Shown piece after piece: positions 27,765-37,313 of a stretch of 64,000 nucleotides of DNA; position 1 is the stretch's first letter, and every line of letters starts with the position of its first letter. A program made the position numbers and the translations under genes. Under the pieces are notes generated by a model. The model saw only the letters and a list, made by a program, of their open reading frames with translations, did no database searches and was not told where the DNA came from. The DNA comes from Nitrospira sp. (GTDB lineage: Bacteria; Nitrospirota; Nitrospiria; Nitrospirales; Nitrospiraceae). Location: NCBI GenBank assembly GCA_016873515.1, contig VGXB01000001.1, positions 62,001-126,000 on the forward strand, read 5' to 3'.

Positions 27765-28898
27765 ATGTCTACATCAAACAAACTCACCCGGCGCCAGCTT
27801 CTTACAGGAACCGCGGCGGCCGGCGCGCTGGGACTGTGGGGTGGCTTGCCCTGGCCCGACCGAGCCTGGGGAGCGGATAAGGTCAAGATGGGATTCATCT
27901 TCGTCGGACCGCGAGACGACTATGGCTACAACCAGGCCCATTTTGAGGGGAAATCGGCGGTGGCCAAGCTCGACTGGGTGAAGGCCTTCGATGAAGAAAA
28001 AGTGCCTGAGACCATCGAGGTCCAAAAAACCATGGAAAGCATGGTCAAGCTGGACGGCGCCCAGGTTCTCTTTCCAACATCATTTGGGTATTTCGACCCG
28101 CACATTCTCAAAGTCGCGCCCCAATTTCCCAACATCCAGTTTCTTCATTGCGGCGGGCTCTATCAAGAAGGCAAACATCCCCAAAACGTCGGGAGTTACT
28201 TTGGCTACATCGATGAATCGCAGTATGTGGCCGGCATCGTAGCCGGGGGGATGAGCAAAAGTGGGAAGTTGGGATTCGTGGCGGCGAAGCCGATTCCGCA
28301 AGTCTTGCGCAATATCAACAACTATACACTTGGCGCCCGTAGCATCAAACCCAACACAACGGTCAATGTGATCTTCACCGGCGACTGGTCATTGCCGGTC
28401 CGCGAAGCGGAAGCAACCAATAGTTTGGTTGACCAAGGGATCGATGTCATTACCTGCCATGTCGACAGCCCTAAGGTCGTCATCACGACGGCCGAAAAGC
28501 GTGGCATCTATTGCACCGGGTATCACTGCAACCAATCCAAGCTTGCCCCTAAAGGGTATCTCACAGGTGCAGAATGGAACTGGGCCAAGGTCTACATGGA
28601 TTATGCCGAGTTGATCCGCAACAGACAGCCGATTCCTCACCTCGTACGAGGCGGCTTGAAGCAAGGACTTGTGAAGGTCTCGGAGTATCATCAAATCGTG
28701 CCCGGAGCCGTTCGTAATCAAGCCGAGGCGGCAAAGGCAAAATTCATGAGCGGCTCGATGGTCGTGTATAAAGGACCGATCAAAGACAATACGGGCCGCG
28801 TCGTCATCGCAGCTGGGAAGGAACATGTCCAGACGGATATCTGGCTGGAAAGTATGGATTGGCTGGTGGAAGGAGTCGTCGGCTCAACCAAGTCATGA
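27765..28898 (+). CDS. BMP family ABC transporter substrate-binding protein (Tat-exported)
   Basis: A 377-residue periplasmic binding protein. The N-terminus carries a twin-arginine signal (LTRRQLLTGTAAAGALGL) followed by a WGAD-like cleavage region near residue 37. The mature part opens with KMGFIFVGPRDDYGYNQAH, which is characteristic of the basic membrane protein family that binds purine nucleosides, and includes LHCGGLYQ and GYHCNQSKLAPKGYL. A near-perfect ribosome binding site (AAGGAGG) precedes it. It is followed by two permeases and, further on, a fused ATPase, so the importer is complete. In this context the ligand is probably a small amide or ureide rather than a nucleoside. Confidence 0.92.
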   Translation: MSTSNKLTRRQLLTGTAAAGALGLWGGLPWPDRAWGADKVKMGFIFVGPRDDYGYNQAHFEGKSAVAKLDWVKAFDEEKVPETIEVQKTMESMVKLDGAQVLFPTSFGYFDPHILKVAPQFPNIQFLHCGGLYQEGKHPQNVGSYFGYIDESQYVAGIVAGGMSKSGKLGFVAAKPIPQVLRNINNYTLGARSIKPNTTVNVIFTGDWSLPVREAEATNSLVDQGIDVITCHVDSPKVVITTAEKRGIYCTGYHCNQSKLAPKGYLTGAEWNWAKVYMDYAELIRNRQPIPHLVRGGLKQGLVKVSEYHQIVPGAVRNQAEAAKAKFMSGSMVVYKGPIKDNTGRVVIAAGKEHVQTDIWLESMDWLVEGVVGSTKS

Positions 28899-29959
28899 GC
28901 AAAGGTATACCGCATGCTCTGAATAAGGTGGTGGAGCCGTTCCTCATCATCGTCGGGTCCTTGTCGATCTCGATGATGCTGTTCGGCGCTTTTGTCGCCG
29001 CGGCGGGAGCAAATCCGTTCGAGGTCTATCAGACGATGTACCGGGCTGCGTTCGGAACATCGTTTTCGTGGCAAAACACGCTGATTCGAGCAGCGCCGTT
29101 GATGCTGACGGCCCTCTGTACGGCGCTTCCCGGTTATCTGGGGCTGATTATCATCGGTGGAGAGGGGGCCGTGGTCATGGGCGGCCTCTTCGCGGCCATC
29201 GTGGCCCTGACCATGCCCAACGCCCCTCCCATGGTCGTCCTGACAACCATGGCGCTCGCCGGCATGGCGGCCGGCGCGATCTGGCTCGCCATCGGCGGGG
29301 CGCTGCGGCACTATCGCGCCGTAAATGAGACGATCAGTAGCCTGTTACTGAATTATATCGCGATTGCACTGTTGAACCACCTCGTTACCAGTACATTTCG
29401 AGATTCGGAGAGTCTCAATCATCCCTCGACGCATCATATCGGAGAGGCCAATATGATCGGCCTCATTCCCGGAACGGACCTCCATTGGGGATTGGTATTC
29501 GGCATCGTGGCCTGCGTCCTCTCGTGGTTTCTCATGCACCACACGGTCTTCGGTTTTGCATCTCAAATCGCAGGGGGCAATGTGCGCGCCGCCCAAATCG
29601 CGGGGTTGCCTGTTGGGCGGTTGATTCTCATCGTGTGCTGCGTGGCCGGAGCGGCCGGCGGGTTGGCGGGCATGGTGGAAGTCGCGGCCATCCACGGCAG
29701 AGCCAACGATACGCTCAACGCCAACTACGGCTATGCCGGCATTCTCGTCGCGTTCGTCGCGCGGAACAATCCGCTGGCCATCATACCGGTCGCCGTGCTG
29801 TTGGGGGGAATCCGAGCGAGCAGCGGATTGTTGCAGCGCGCTCATGAGCTTCCGGATGCGACCGTACTCGTCATGCAGGGCATCATCTTCCTCGTCATTT
29901 TGTTTAGCGAAACGCTCTACGGCCGCTTTTCTCGCATGCCGAAGCAAGGAGCCGTATGA
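28895..29959 (+). CDS. ABC transporter permease (BMP/nucleoside type), first subunit
   Basis: A 354-residue inner-membrane permease with eight to ten hydrophobic helices, of the branched-chain/nucleoside permease superfamily. GGEGAVVMGGLFAAIVAL, NETISSLLLNYIAIALLNHL and VGRLILIVCCVAGAAGGLAG are diagnostic. I place the start at the ATG overlapping the binding-protein stop codon. The stop in turn overlaps the start of the second permease, so the two subunits are translationally coupled and form the heterodimeric channel. Confidence 0.92.
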   Translation: MSKGIPHALNKVVEPFLIIVGSLSISMMLFGAFVAAAGANPFEVYQTMYRAAFGTSFSWQNTLIRAAPLMLTALCTALPGYLGLIIIGGEGAVVMGGLFAAIVALTMPNAPPMVVLTTMALAGMAAGAIWLAIGGALRHYRAVNETISSLLLNYIAIALLNHLVTSTFRDSESLNHPSTHHIGEANMIGLIPGTDLHWGLVFGIVACVLSWFLMHHTVFGFASQIAGGNVRAAQIAGLPVGRLILIVCCVAGAAGGLAGMVEVAAIHGRANDTLNANYGYAGILVAFVARNNPLAIIPVAVLLGGIRASSGLLQRAHELPDATVLVMQGIIFLVILFSETLYGRFSRMPKQGAV

Positions 29960-30876
29960 TGGATGTCGGTTGGTGGGGCGTACTCATCGCGGTTCTCGGA
30001 GGAGCGATTCGAATCGGTACTCCGTTTCTCTTCGTCTCGCTGGGTGAATGCCTGACGGAGAAAAGTGGCCGCATCAATTTGGGCCTTGAAGGCACGCTGG
30101 TCATGGGCGCGATGACGGGCTATGCCGTTTCACTGCACAGTGGGTCTCCCTGGTTGGGAGTGCTGTGTGCTGGATTGGCCGGCATGACGCTCGGCGCCTT
30201 GCACAGTTGGCTGTGCAGCTTCAAACGCGTGAACGATATTGCCGTTGGGATCGCGATGATGCTGTTTGGCACCGGACTGGCGTTCTTTCTCGGGAAGCCA
30301 TACATCCAACCATCTGCGCCTCGGCTGCCGTCCATCGACCTCGGCGCATGGAGCGATATTCCGCAACTTCAGGCGGCCCTCCAAATCAATGCATTGTTCT
30401 TGATAGGAATCGTTGTGGCGGTTGTACTCGCCTGGATGTTGAAGCACACGGCCTGGGGGCTCAAGGTCCGGGTCGTCGGCGAAAGCGCGGATGCGGCGCG
30501 TGCCCTTGGCCTACCGGTCCATCGCATCCGTATCCTCAGCACGGCCCAGGGGGGATTCTTAGCAGGGATCGGAGGGTCATATTTGTCCCTCTACTATCCG
30601 TTCAACTGGAGTGAAGGCCTATCGAGCGGACAGGGACTGATGGCGGTGGCCCTCGTCATCTTCGCGCGTTGGCACCCGATAGGCTGTCTTTGGGTCTCGC
30701 TGTTGTGGGGAGGGGCCGCCGCACTGGGACCGTCCTTACAATCCGTCGGCATCACCGGGGGCTACTACATTTTCAACGCGATTCCGTACATCATGACTTT
30801 GGCCGTGATGATCATCACCTGTTCGCCCAAACGTACGCTTGTCGGAGTACCCCATGACCTGACGGTCAGTCGGTAG
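29956..30876 (+). CDS. ABC transporter permease (BMP/nucleoside type), second subunit
   Basis: A 306-residue permease with the typical opening ATPFLFVSLGE-like segment (here GTPFLFVSLGECLTEKSGRI) and INLGLEGTLVMGAM, then VVGESADAARALGLPVHRIR, a cytoplasmic coupling loop of the family. Pairs with the first permease, with 4-base overlap. No other ABC permeases are in this cluster, so it must work with the fused ATPase at 31614. Confidence 0.92.
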   Translation: MMDVGWWGVLIAVLGGAIRIGTPFLFVSLGECLTEKSGRINLGLEGTLVMGAMTGYAVSLHSGSPWLGVLCAGLAGMTLGALHSWLCSFKRVNDIAVGIAMMLFGTGLAFFLGKPYIQPSAPRLPSIDLGAWSDIPQLQAALQINALFLIGIVVAVVLAWMLKHTAWGLKVRVVGESADAARALGLPVHRIRILSTAQGGFLAGIGGSYLSLYYPFNWSEGLSSGQGLMAVALVIFARWHPIGCLWVSLLWGGAAALGPSLQSVGITGGYYIFNAIPYIMTLAVMIITCSPKRTLVGVPHDLTVSR

Positions 30877-30936
30877 GCAATCAGGATGATCGGGACTTGA
30901 ATAAACCTTAATCCAGAAATCGATGAGAGGTGTACT

Positions 30937-31617
30937 ATGACGCGATATATCGCATCCGACCCCTACCCCTATCCCTATAACGGCGATCTCCGGCCGGACA
31001 ACTCGGTTTTTCTCATTATCGATATGCAGACCGACTTTTGCGGCAAAGGCGGCTATGTCGACAAGATGGGCTATGACATTTCGCTTACTCGCGCACCGAT
31101 CGCGCATATCCTCAAAGTGCTGTCGCTAGCACGAGCCATCGGTATGCATGTGTTTCACACCAGAGAGGGACATAGGCCCGACCTGTCGGATTTGCCAGAT
31201 AACAAGCGCTGGCGGAGCCGCCGCATCGGAGCCGGAATTGGTGATCCGGGTCCTTGCGGCAAGATACTGGTACGGGGCGAGCCCGGCTGGGACATCATTC
31301 CGGAATTGGCTCCGAAGGTGGGCGAACCGATCATCGATAAGCCCGGCAAGGGCTCGTTCTGGGCGACCGATTTGGAAATGTTGTTGCGGCTCCGTGGCAT
31401 CCAGAATGTGCTCTTGGCAGGCATCACCACCGATGTCTGTGTCCACACCACGATGCGGGAAGCCAACGATCGGGGCTTCGAATGTCTCCTGCTGGAAGAC
31501 TGTTGCGGGGCGACTGATTACACAAACCATCAGGCCGCGCTCAAGATGATCAAGATGCAGGGCGGTGTATTCGGCGCCGTGGCAAAATCGGACGCCTTAC
31601 TGGAAGCCTTGTCATGA
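30937..31617 (+). CDS. biuH: Isochorismatase-fold cysteine hydrolase, probable biuret hydrolase
   Basis: A 226-residue hydrolase. The catalytic triad of the fold is D29 (LIIDMQTDF), K135 ([10 protein letters not shown]) and C168 ([11 protein letters not shown]). From memory, the sequence follows the biuret hydrolase of Rhizobium leguminosarum closely: DPYPYPYNG near the N-terminus, [35 protein letters not shown] and [10 protein letters not shown] all have direct counterparts, and the triad is shifted by exactly seven positions. Biuret hydrolase gives allophanate and ammonia. Other amidohydrolases share the fold (ureidoacrylate hydrolase, N-carbamoylsarcosine amidase), so the substrate is inferred. 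The stop overlaps the ATPase start. Confidence 0.8.
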   Translation: MTRYIASDPYPYPYNGDLRPDNSVFLIIDMQTDFCGKGGYVDKMGYDISLTRAPIAHILKVLSLARAIGMHVFHTREGHRPDLSDLPDNKRWRSRRIGAGIGDPGPCGKILVRGEPGWDIIPELAPKVGEPIIDKPGKGSFWATDLEMLLRLRGIQNVLLAGITTDVCVHTTMREANDRGFECLLLEDCCGATDYTNHQAALKMIKMQGGVFGAVAKSDALLEALS

Positions 31618-33137
31618 TCGACGGAGTTCCTCCGGATCTACACGCCTGTGGGATTACCAAACACTTCGGCCCGCTCACCGCCTTGCAGGCGGTCAATCTT
31701 CAATTGCGGTCCGGCCAGTTTCATGCCCTGCTCGGCGAGAACGGGGCGGGCAAAAGCACATTAGTCAAATGCATCATGGGGTATTATCACCCCGATGAGG
31801 GGACAATTTCGCTCAATCACGAGACGGTTTCGATACGGAGCCCGCGCGACGCACAGACTTTTGGCATCGGGATGGTCTATCAGCAATTTACGCTGATCCC
31901 CAACATGACGGTGTTGGAGAACCTGGTAATCTCCAGGGCGAGATTGGACCCTCTCATCGATTGGGAAAAGGAAGAGCGTCAATTGGCGGAGTTCATGGAG
32001 AACATGCCGTTTCAGGTGTCGCTCACCGCTCGTGTCAGCTCGCTTGCCGCGGGTGAAAAACAAAAAGTGGAGATCCTTAAGCAACTCGCGCTGCAGAACC
32101 GCATTCTGATTTTAGACGAACCGACGTCCGTGCTGACTCCACAGGAAGCCGATGAGATGTTGGGATACCTTCGAGCCCTGACGCTGGGCCAGCGATTGAG
32201 CGTTCTGATCATTACGCATAAACTGCGAGAAGTCGCAGCCTTCGCGGACGAAGTGACGGTGTTGCGGAAGGGGCAATTCGTAGGAACTGGAAATGTCTCG
32301 CAGCTGACCGTCTCGCAGATGGCGGAAATGATGGTGGGGTCTGAGGTTACGGTCAAGCCGAAACAGCGAAACGTGCAGTCGAGCAAAGTCCCCAAGCTGG
32401 TCCTACGGGATATCCGTGTCAAAGATGAGAGCGGCGTGGAAGTCGTTCGGGGCGTGCACCTCACCATCCATGAAGGCGAGATCGTCGGGATTGCCGGCGT
32501 ATCAGGGAACGGACAACGAGAACTAGTCGAAGTGTTGGCAGGGCAACGCTGTGCTAGTGCGGGCACAATCCACGCGCATGATCAACTCTACCAGCCGACG
32601 CGAGAGAAGATCATGAAACACAAAATGTTCTGTCTTCCCGAAGAACCGCTCCAGAACACGTGTGTCGGGCGGATGAGCGTGGCGGAGAACCTGGCATTTC
32701 GCCACTTTGATATCGAACCCTACGTGGTGGGCGGGTGGTTCATCAGTCGCCCTGCGCTACGGCGCGGCGCGACCGAACTCATTGAGCGGTACAACATCAA
32801 ACCGCCTTATCCCGATATGCCGATCCAGTCTCTCTCGGGCGGCAATGTCCAGCGAGCAGTCTTGGCCCGGGAACTGTCGGCTGATGTTGAGATTTTGATC
32901 ATCGCCAACCCCTGTGTCGGGTTGGACTTTCTGGCGATGGAGGAAATTCGTCAACGAATCGTCGCCGCGCGCAATCACGGGACGGCGGTGCTTCTGGTCA
33001 GCGAAGACCTCGACGAGATCATGGAACTCTCCGACCGGACAGTGGTGATGTTCAACGGTCAACTCGTGTATGAAACCACGTCGTCCGACGCAGATCTGGG
33101 GATCATTGGACGGCACATGACAGGACATACAACATGA
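31614..33137 (+). CDS. ABC transporter ATPase with two fused nucleotide-binding domains
   Basis: A 507-residue cytoplasmic ATPase of the simple sugar/nucleoside importer type. The first domain has Walker [15 protein letters not shown], signature [16 protein letters not shown] and Walker [12 protein letters not shown]. The second has the relaxed P-loop [16 protein letters not shown] and [16 protein letters not shown] with [11 protein letters not shown] replacing a normal Walker B, as is usual for the second half in this family. It completes the BMP-type importer and is embedded between two hydrolase genes with 4-base overlaps on both sides, so transport and hydrolysis are expressed together. 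Confidence 0.93.
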   Translation: MIDGVPPDLHACGITKHFGPLTALQAVNLQLRSGQFHALLGENGAGKSTLVKCIMGYYHPDEGTISLNHETVSIRSPRDAQTFGIGMVYQQFTLIPNMTVLENLVISRARLDPLIDWEKEERQLAEFMENMPFQVSLTARVSSLAAGEKQKVEILKQLALQNRILILDEPTSVLTPQEADEMLGYLRALTLGQRLSVLIITHKLREVAAFADEVTVLRKGQFVGTGNVSQLTVSQMAEMMVGSEVTVKPKQRNVQSSKVPKLVLRDIRVKDESGVEVVRGVHLTIHEGEIVGIAGVSGNGQRELVEVLAGQRCASAGTIHAHDQLYQPTREKIMKHKMFCLPEEPLQNTCVGRMSVAENLAFRHFDIEPYVVGGWFISRPALRRGATELIERYNIKPPYPDMPIQSLSGGNVQRAVLARELSADVEILIIANPCVGLDFLAMEEIRQRIVAARNHGTAVLLVSEDLDEIMELSDRTVVMFNGQLVYETTSSDADLGIIGRHMTGHTT

Positions 33138-33832
33138 ATACTGTAGGGGCTTCGCCATCGCCCTACCCGTTGCCACCGCAAAACTCCGGTGCGCACGTGG
33201 CGCTGGTGGTCATCGATATGCAGCGCGATTTCGTAGAGCCGGGCGGCTTCGGCGCCGCGCTGGGCAACAAGGTTGAACTCTTGCAAACGATCGTGCCGAC
33301 GGTCTTGAAACTCCTCAAGACGTTTCGGGAGTTGGGATTGCCTGTGATTCATACACGAGAAGGCCATCGCCCTGACTTGTCGGATTGCCCGCCGGCAAAG
33401 AAACGGCGTGGAGACGCGACATTGCGCATCGGCGATCCAGGCCCTATGGGACGCATTCTGATATTGGGCGAACCGGGAAACGACATCATCCCGCAATTGC
33501 GCCCCGAAGTCGGCGAACTCGTCATCGACAAGCCAGGCAAGGGGGCTTTTTACGCTACCGATCTTCAAGAGCGCCTGAAAGCCCTCCGTGTTACCCATCT
33601 CGTGTTCACCGGCGTCACGACTGAGGTCTGCGTGCAGACTAGCATGAGAGAAGCCAACGACCGCGGGTACGAATGCCTCTTGGTTGAAGATGGAACCGAA
33701 AGTTATTTTCCGGAATTCAAGCAGGCGACGGTCCGAATGATCCAATCACAGGGGGGCATTGTCGGGTGGGTGACCACTGCGGATCGTCTTATCGCGTCTC
33801 TCCGGCAGACCTACGCGGGGGGTGCCGCATGA
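33134..33832 (+). CDS. Second isochorismatase-fold cysteine hydrolase
   Basis: A 232-residue paralogue of the biuret-hydrolase-like protein. It keeps the triad D28 (VVIDMQRDF), K133 ([10 protein letters not shown]) and C166 ([11 protein letters not shown]) and shares [23 protein letters not shown] and [13 protein letters not shown]. It lacks the FCGKGGY and CCGATDY stretches of the first enzyme, so its active-site lining differs and a different substrate is likely. The triuret hydrolase TrtA belongs to the same superfamily and is a candidate function; an amidase for allophanate or another ureide would also fit. Its start overlaps the ATPase stop and its stop overlaps the next start. Confidence 0.85.
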   Translation: MNTVGASPSPYPLPPQNSGAHVALVVIDMQRDFVEPGGFGAALGNKVELLQTIVPTVLKLLKTFRELGLPVIHTREGHRPDLSDCPPAKKRRGDATLRIGDPGPMGRILILGEPGNDIIPQLRPEVGELVIDKPGKGAFYATDLQERLKALRVTHLVFTGVTTEVCVQTSMREANDRGYECLLVEDGTESYFPEFKQATVRMIQSQGGIVGWVTTADRLIASLRQTYAGGAA

Positions 33833-34224
33833 GCGAGGGCGATGTGCTGCTTGCCATCAACGGCACGCTGATGCGCGGGCTCAAGCTCAATCCCAACATG
33901 GTGGCAGCCAATGCCACGTTCGTTCGAGAGACGAAGACCGAAGCGGCGTATCGGCTCTGGACGGTGAACAACGAACACCCTGCGATGCTGCGTGTGACGG
34001 GTGGAACTGGGGTCAAGGTTGCAGTCGAAGTTTGGTCGGTCCCCTCTGCCGGACTGGTGGGGATCCTACTGAACGAACCGCCCGGTCTATGCATCGGCAA
34101 AGTGCGGTTGGAAGACGGCAGTACTGTTCTGGGTGTACTGGGAGAACCTGCGCTCGTCGAAGGGCACCAAGAGATCACCGAGTACGGCGGTTGGCGGGCG
34201 TATCTGGCGCAGGGCGCACGATAG
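33829..34224 (+). CDS. Free-standing allophanate hydrolase C-terminal-type domain
   Basis: A 131-residue protein matching the C-terminal domain of allophanate hydrolase AtzF (a gamma-glutamylcyclotransferase-like fold): [70 protein letters not shown]. The amidase half of AtzF is not encoded in the window. In the yeast urea amidolyase the equivalent domain is reported to act after the amidase step on the carboxylated product. Here it may decarboxylate or process a carboxylated urea derivative from the neighbouring hydrolases. Last gene of the coupled set; ATG overlaps the previous stop. Confidence 0.75.
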   Translation: MSEGDVLLAINGTLMRGLKLNPNMVAANATFVRETKTEAAYRLWTVNNEHPAMLRVTGGTGVKVAVEVWSVPSAGLVGILLNEPPGLCIGKVRLEDGSTVLGVLGEPALVEGHQEITEYGGWRAYLAQGAR

Positions 34225-34447
34225 AGTCCCCCTGCACTATGGGGTCTGGTCCTCGGATGGCAGAGACCGGAGCAGCTTCGTTCAGCCTCGAAATCGCGAA
34301 CCCCGTGGCAATATCTCCGGACGTGTCCGCAGCGCGGCAATAGGGGCGCGGCGTGAGCTATTGAGTTGCAAGCCGTTCAGCCCCCACTTATAATGCGTCA
34401 GCGGTAGTCGTCATATTCTTTAATTTTCTGAAGGAGTTGTCGCAACA

Positions 34448-34867
34448 ATGCGTGAACGAACATTGGCCATCATTAAACCGGATGCTGTGAAGAAACATGC
34501 AATTGGGGATATTATCAATCGATATGAGCGGGCCGGACTGACGCCGGTGGCGATGAAAGCCATGCAGATGTCGAAGCCGGTCGCGGAAGGGTTCTATGCC
34601 GTGCACAAAGCGCGGCCCTTCTTCGACAGTCTCTGTACCTTTATGTCGTCAGGACCCGCGGTGGTGCTGGTGTTGCAGGGTGAGGATGCGATTAAGAAGA
34701 ACCGTGAGCTCATGGGGGCTACGGATCCCGCGAAAGCCGATGCGGGTTCGATCAGAAAAGCGCACGGGACCAACATCGAGTTTAATGCCGTCCATGGGTC
34801 CGACTCTTCAGAGACGGCGGCGTTTGAGATCGGGTACTTTTTCCCAGACATGGAGATCTTCGGCTAG
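34448..34867 (+). CDS. ndk: Nucleoside diphosphate kinase
   Basis: Equalises nucleoside triphosphate pools by moving the gamma phosphate via a phosphohistidine. The 139-residue protein begins [11 protein letters not shown] and carries the active-site H116 in [17 protein letters not shown] ribosome binding site lies well spaced before the ATG. It begins a group of housekeeping genes after the island. Confidence 0.97.
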   Translation: MRERTLAIIKPDAVKKHAIGDIINRYERAGLTPVAMKAMQMSKPVAEGFYAVHKARPFFDSLCTFMSSGPAVVLVLQGEDAIKKNRELMGATDPAKADAGSIRKAHGTNIEFNAVHGSDSSETAAFEIGYFFPDMEIFG

Positions 34868-34934
34868 CCCGCTGCGGGCGGCTAGAATTCGCTTGCAGTG
34901 CAATCGGAGTGTGGGTGCCTAACAAGGAGCAGAC

Positions 34935-35324
34935 ATGATTCCCTCAGACTTGCGCTATCACCACGAACATGAATGGGTGCGTCTCAACGGCAAGCAGGCA
35001 ACCATCGGGATCAGCCACTTTGCTCAGGACGCCCTTGGCGACATTGTGTTTCTTGACCTTCCCAAGGTCGGGACCGTCGTGAAGGCAGGTGGGCAGATCG
35101 GTGAAGTCGAGTCGACGAAAACGACGTCCACCATTTATAGTCCCGTCAGTGGGACCGTTGCGAATATTAATGCCAACCTCAAGGATCATCCCGAAGTCGT
35201 AAATTCCGATCCCTATGGCAAGGGGTGGATTGCGGTGATTGAACTGATGACTCCGACGGAAGTCGATCAGTTAATGACCGCCGCTCAGTACGAAGCGTTT
35301 CTTGCCTCACAGAAGAAAGGGTAA
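34935..35324 (+). CDS. gcvH: Glycine cleavage system H protein
   Basis: Lipoyl carrier of the glycine cleavage system, shuttling the aminomethyl group between P, T and L proteins. The 129-residue protein carries the lipoylated lysine K62 in GEVESTKTTSTIYSPVSG. The L protein (lpdA) follows 73 bases downstream; gcvT and gcvP are not in the window. In some autotrophs H-like proteins also serve in lipoate assembly, so its process is inferred. Confidence 0.95.
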   Translation: MIPSDLRYHHEHEWVRLNGKQATIGISHFAQDALGDIVFLDLPKVGTVVKAGGQIGEVESTKTTSTIYSPVSGTVANINANLKDHPEVVNSDPYGKGWIAVIELMTPTEVDQLMTAAQYEAFLASQKKG

Positions 35325-35397
35325 GGTTCAGGCTGAGCTTCGGAGCAGCACTCACGCCTCCTCAACCTCAACCGCAACCTTAACCTGAGCCTTCAGC

Positions 35398-36831
35398 ATG
35401 GTAACTCCCGTGCACATTGCGATCCTCGGCGCCGGCCCCGGCGGCTATGTTGCAGCCATCCGTGCCGCCCAGCTTGGCGCCAGGGTCACTGTCGTCGAGC
35501 GGCAGGCACTCGGTGGGGTGTGTCTCAACTGGGGGTGTATTCCCAGCAAAACCCTCCTGTCCGTGATTGAGCTCGGCGACAAGCTGAAAAAGGCTGATGA
35601 GTTCGGATTAGTCCTGTCCGCACCGGCACGCTACGACTTGCCCCGCATGATCGCACGGAAAAATAGAGTCGTGGCCGGGCTGGTCAAGGGGATCGCCACG
35701 CTGTTCAAGACGTGGAACATTGAAGTGGTGGAGGGGCGGGGAGAAATTCTCGACGCCAAGACTCTCATGGTCACAGGGCCGAACGGTGCGCACCGAAAGG
35801 TGGAGGCCGAGGCCATCATCATCGCGACCGGGTCCTCTTGGCCGCACATCGCCCAGTTTCCCATTGACGGAACGCAGATCATCACCAGCAAGGAAGCGCT
35901 CGACCTTGAGGTTGTACCGGGGCGAATGGTGATTCTCGGCGGGGGGGTTGAAGGCTGCGAGTGCGCGACGCTCTTGAGTGGTTTGGGAACGGCCATCACG
36001 TTGGTTGAATTGCAGTCTCGTGTGTTGCCTCTGGAGGATGAAGAAGTCTCCATGCTGATGGCACGGGAGCTGAAAAAACGATCGGTCGACGTGAGGACCG
36101 GCACCACAATTACGAACGTTGAGCGTGTATCCAATGGACTGGCTATTCGGCTTGCGGATGACACTGTGGTTGAAGCGGACGTGCTGCTGATTTCCATCGG
36201 CAGAGGATTTCATTCCCAGGGCATTGGGCTAGACCGTGTGGGGGTGGCGCTGGGCCGGCGGGGTGAGGTGCTGGTCAATGAGCGGATGGAGACCACTGTG
36301 GCCGGTGTCTATGCGATCGGTGATGTGGTCGGCAAGGCGATGCTGGCTCATGTGGCGTCTGCGCAAGGAAAGGTGGCGGTGGAGAATATTCTCGGCCATC
36401 CCACTCAGATCAACTATGAGGTCGTTCCTGCCGGCATCTTTACCCTCCCTGAAGTGGGCCGTGTTGGATTGACGGAACAACAAGCACGTGAGCGAGCGCA
36501 GGCAGCGGGCCAGCATCCCGATCAGAGCGTGACGGTCGGCCGGTTTCGGTATGCGGGTCTCGGGAAGGCCCATGCGGTGGGAGACACGATCGGGCTGTTC
36601 AAAGTGATCGCGGATGCGGACACGGACAAGATTCTGGGTGTGCACATTGTCGGCGCGCATGCGGCCGATCTGGTGCATGAAGCAGCGCTGGCGATGCAAG
36701 TCGGGGCCACAGCCACTCAGGTGGCTGGAATGATCCATGCGCATCCGACGCTGTCTGAGGGTCTCGTGGAGGCGGTGGAAGATGTGAGCAGCATGGCCAT
36801 TCATCAGACTCGCAAGAAAGTCGGGACATGA
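35398..36831 (+). CDS. lpdA: Dihydrolipoyl dehydrogenase
   Basis: FAD enzyme that reoxidises dihydrolipoyl groups with NAD+. The 477-residue protein has the FAD dinucleotide motif ILGAGPGGYVAAIRAAQLGA, the redox disulfide C42/C47 in GGVCLNWGCIPSKTLL, the NAD-binding MVILGGGVEGCECATLLSGL region, YAIGDVVGKAMLAHVASAQG and the C-terminal catalytic HAHPTLSEG. Located directly after gcvH, so it can serve as the L protein of glycine cleavage and of 2-oxoacid dehydrogenases. Its stop codon overlaps the start of the next gene. Confidence 0.96.
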   Translation: MVTPVHIAILGAGPGGYVAAIRAAQLGARVTVVERQALGGVCLNWGCIPSKTLLSVIELGDKLKKADEFGLVLSAPARYDLPRMIARKNRVVAGLVKGIATLFKTWNIEVVEGRGEILDAKTLMVTGPNGAHRKVEAEAIIIATGSSWPHIAQFPIDGTQIITSKEALDLEVVPGRMVILGGGVEGCECATLLSGLGTAITLVELQSRVLPLEDEEVSMLMARELKKRSVDVRTGTTITNVERVSNGLAIRLADDTVVEADVLLISIGRGFHSQGIGLDRVGVALGRRGEVLVNERMETTVAGVYAIGDVVGKAMLAHVASAQGKVAVENILGHPTQINYEVVPAGIFTLPEVGRVGLTEQQARERAQAAGQHPDQSVTVGRFRYAGLGKAHAVGDTIGLFKVIADADTDKILGVHIVGAHAADLVHEAALAMQVGATATQVAGMIHAHPTLSEGLVEAVEDVSSMAIHQTRKKVGT

Positions 36832-37313
36832 TCCGATCACTCAGTCTTAAGCTTGCGATGCTGACCATTACCAGAGGTCTGGTGTTTGGGGTCAGATGGC
36901 AACCAGGAGAACCTCAGCAGCACGCGATAGATCCAATGGATACCCCATCGGTACCCAGGGCTCCCTCGATGGCTGACACTCTAACGCAGACGACTCTGGC
37001 CCGTCCATCGACGAATGGCCCGGTAACCGTCACGTCAGGAGTATCCAACCATGGCGGTGTAGCCGGCCACACGGTATCACCGCTCGTGGATCTGAATCGC
37101 ACCACGGTGAAGGAATTGGAATCGCTGCCAGGCTTCGGGGCCGTGCTGGCTCAACGGGGTATTAACCATCGAACATCGATGGGACGGTTTCTGGCCGTCG
37201 AAGATCTGCGTGAGGTGAAGGGGAGTGAGGCAAAGAAATTCGAGCCGATTGCGTCGGTGGTGCTGGTGGCGAAGGGTGAGCCACAGGGGAGGACGGAGAA
37301 GCGAACAGTATGA
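36828..37313 (+). CDS. Helix-hairpin-helix (ComEA-like) protein
   Basis: A 161-residue protein with an N-terminal hydrophobic stretch, a variable Pro/Thr-rich middle and a C-terminal tandem helix-hairpin-helix: [35 protein letters not shown] and VEDLREVKG. ComEA-type domains bind double-stranded DNA during uptake, but standalone versions occur in non-competent bacteria. The gene overlaps lpdA and tyrS by 4 bases at each end, so it is coupled to both; the functional link is unclear. Confidence 0.75.
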   Translation: MIRSLSLKLAMLTITRGLVFGVRWQPGEPQQHAIDPMDTPSVPRAPSMADTLTQTTLARPSTNGPVTVTSGVSNHGGVAGHTVSPLVDLNRTTVKELESLPGFGAVLAQRGINHRTSMGRFLAVEDLREVKGSEAKKFEPIASVVLVAKGEPQGRTEKRTV

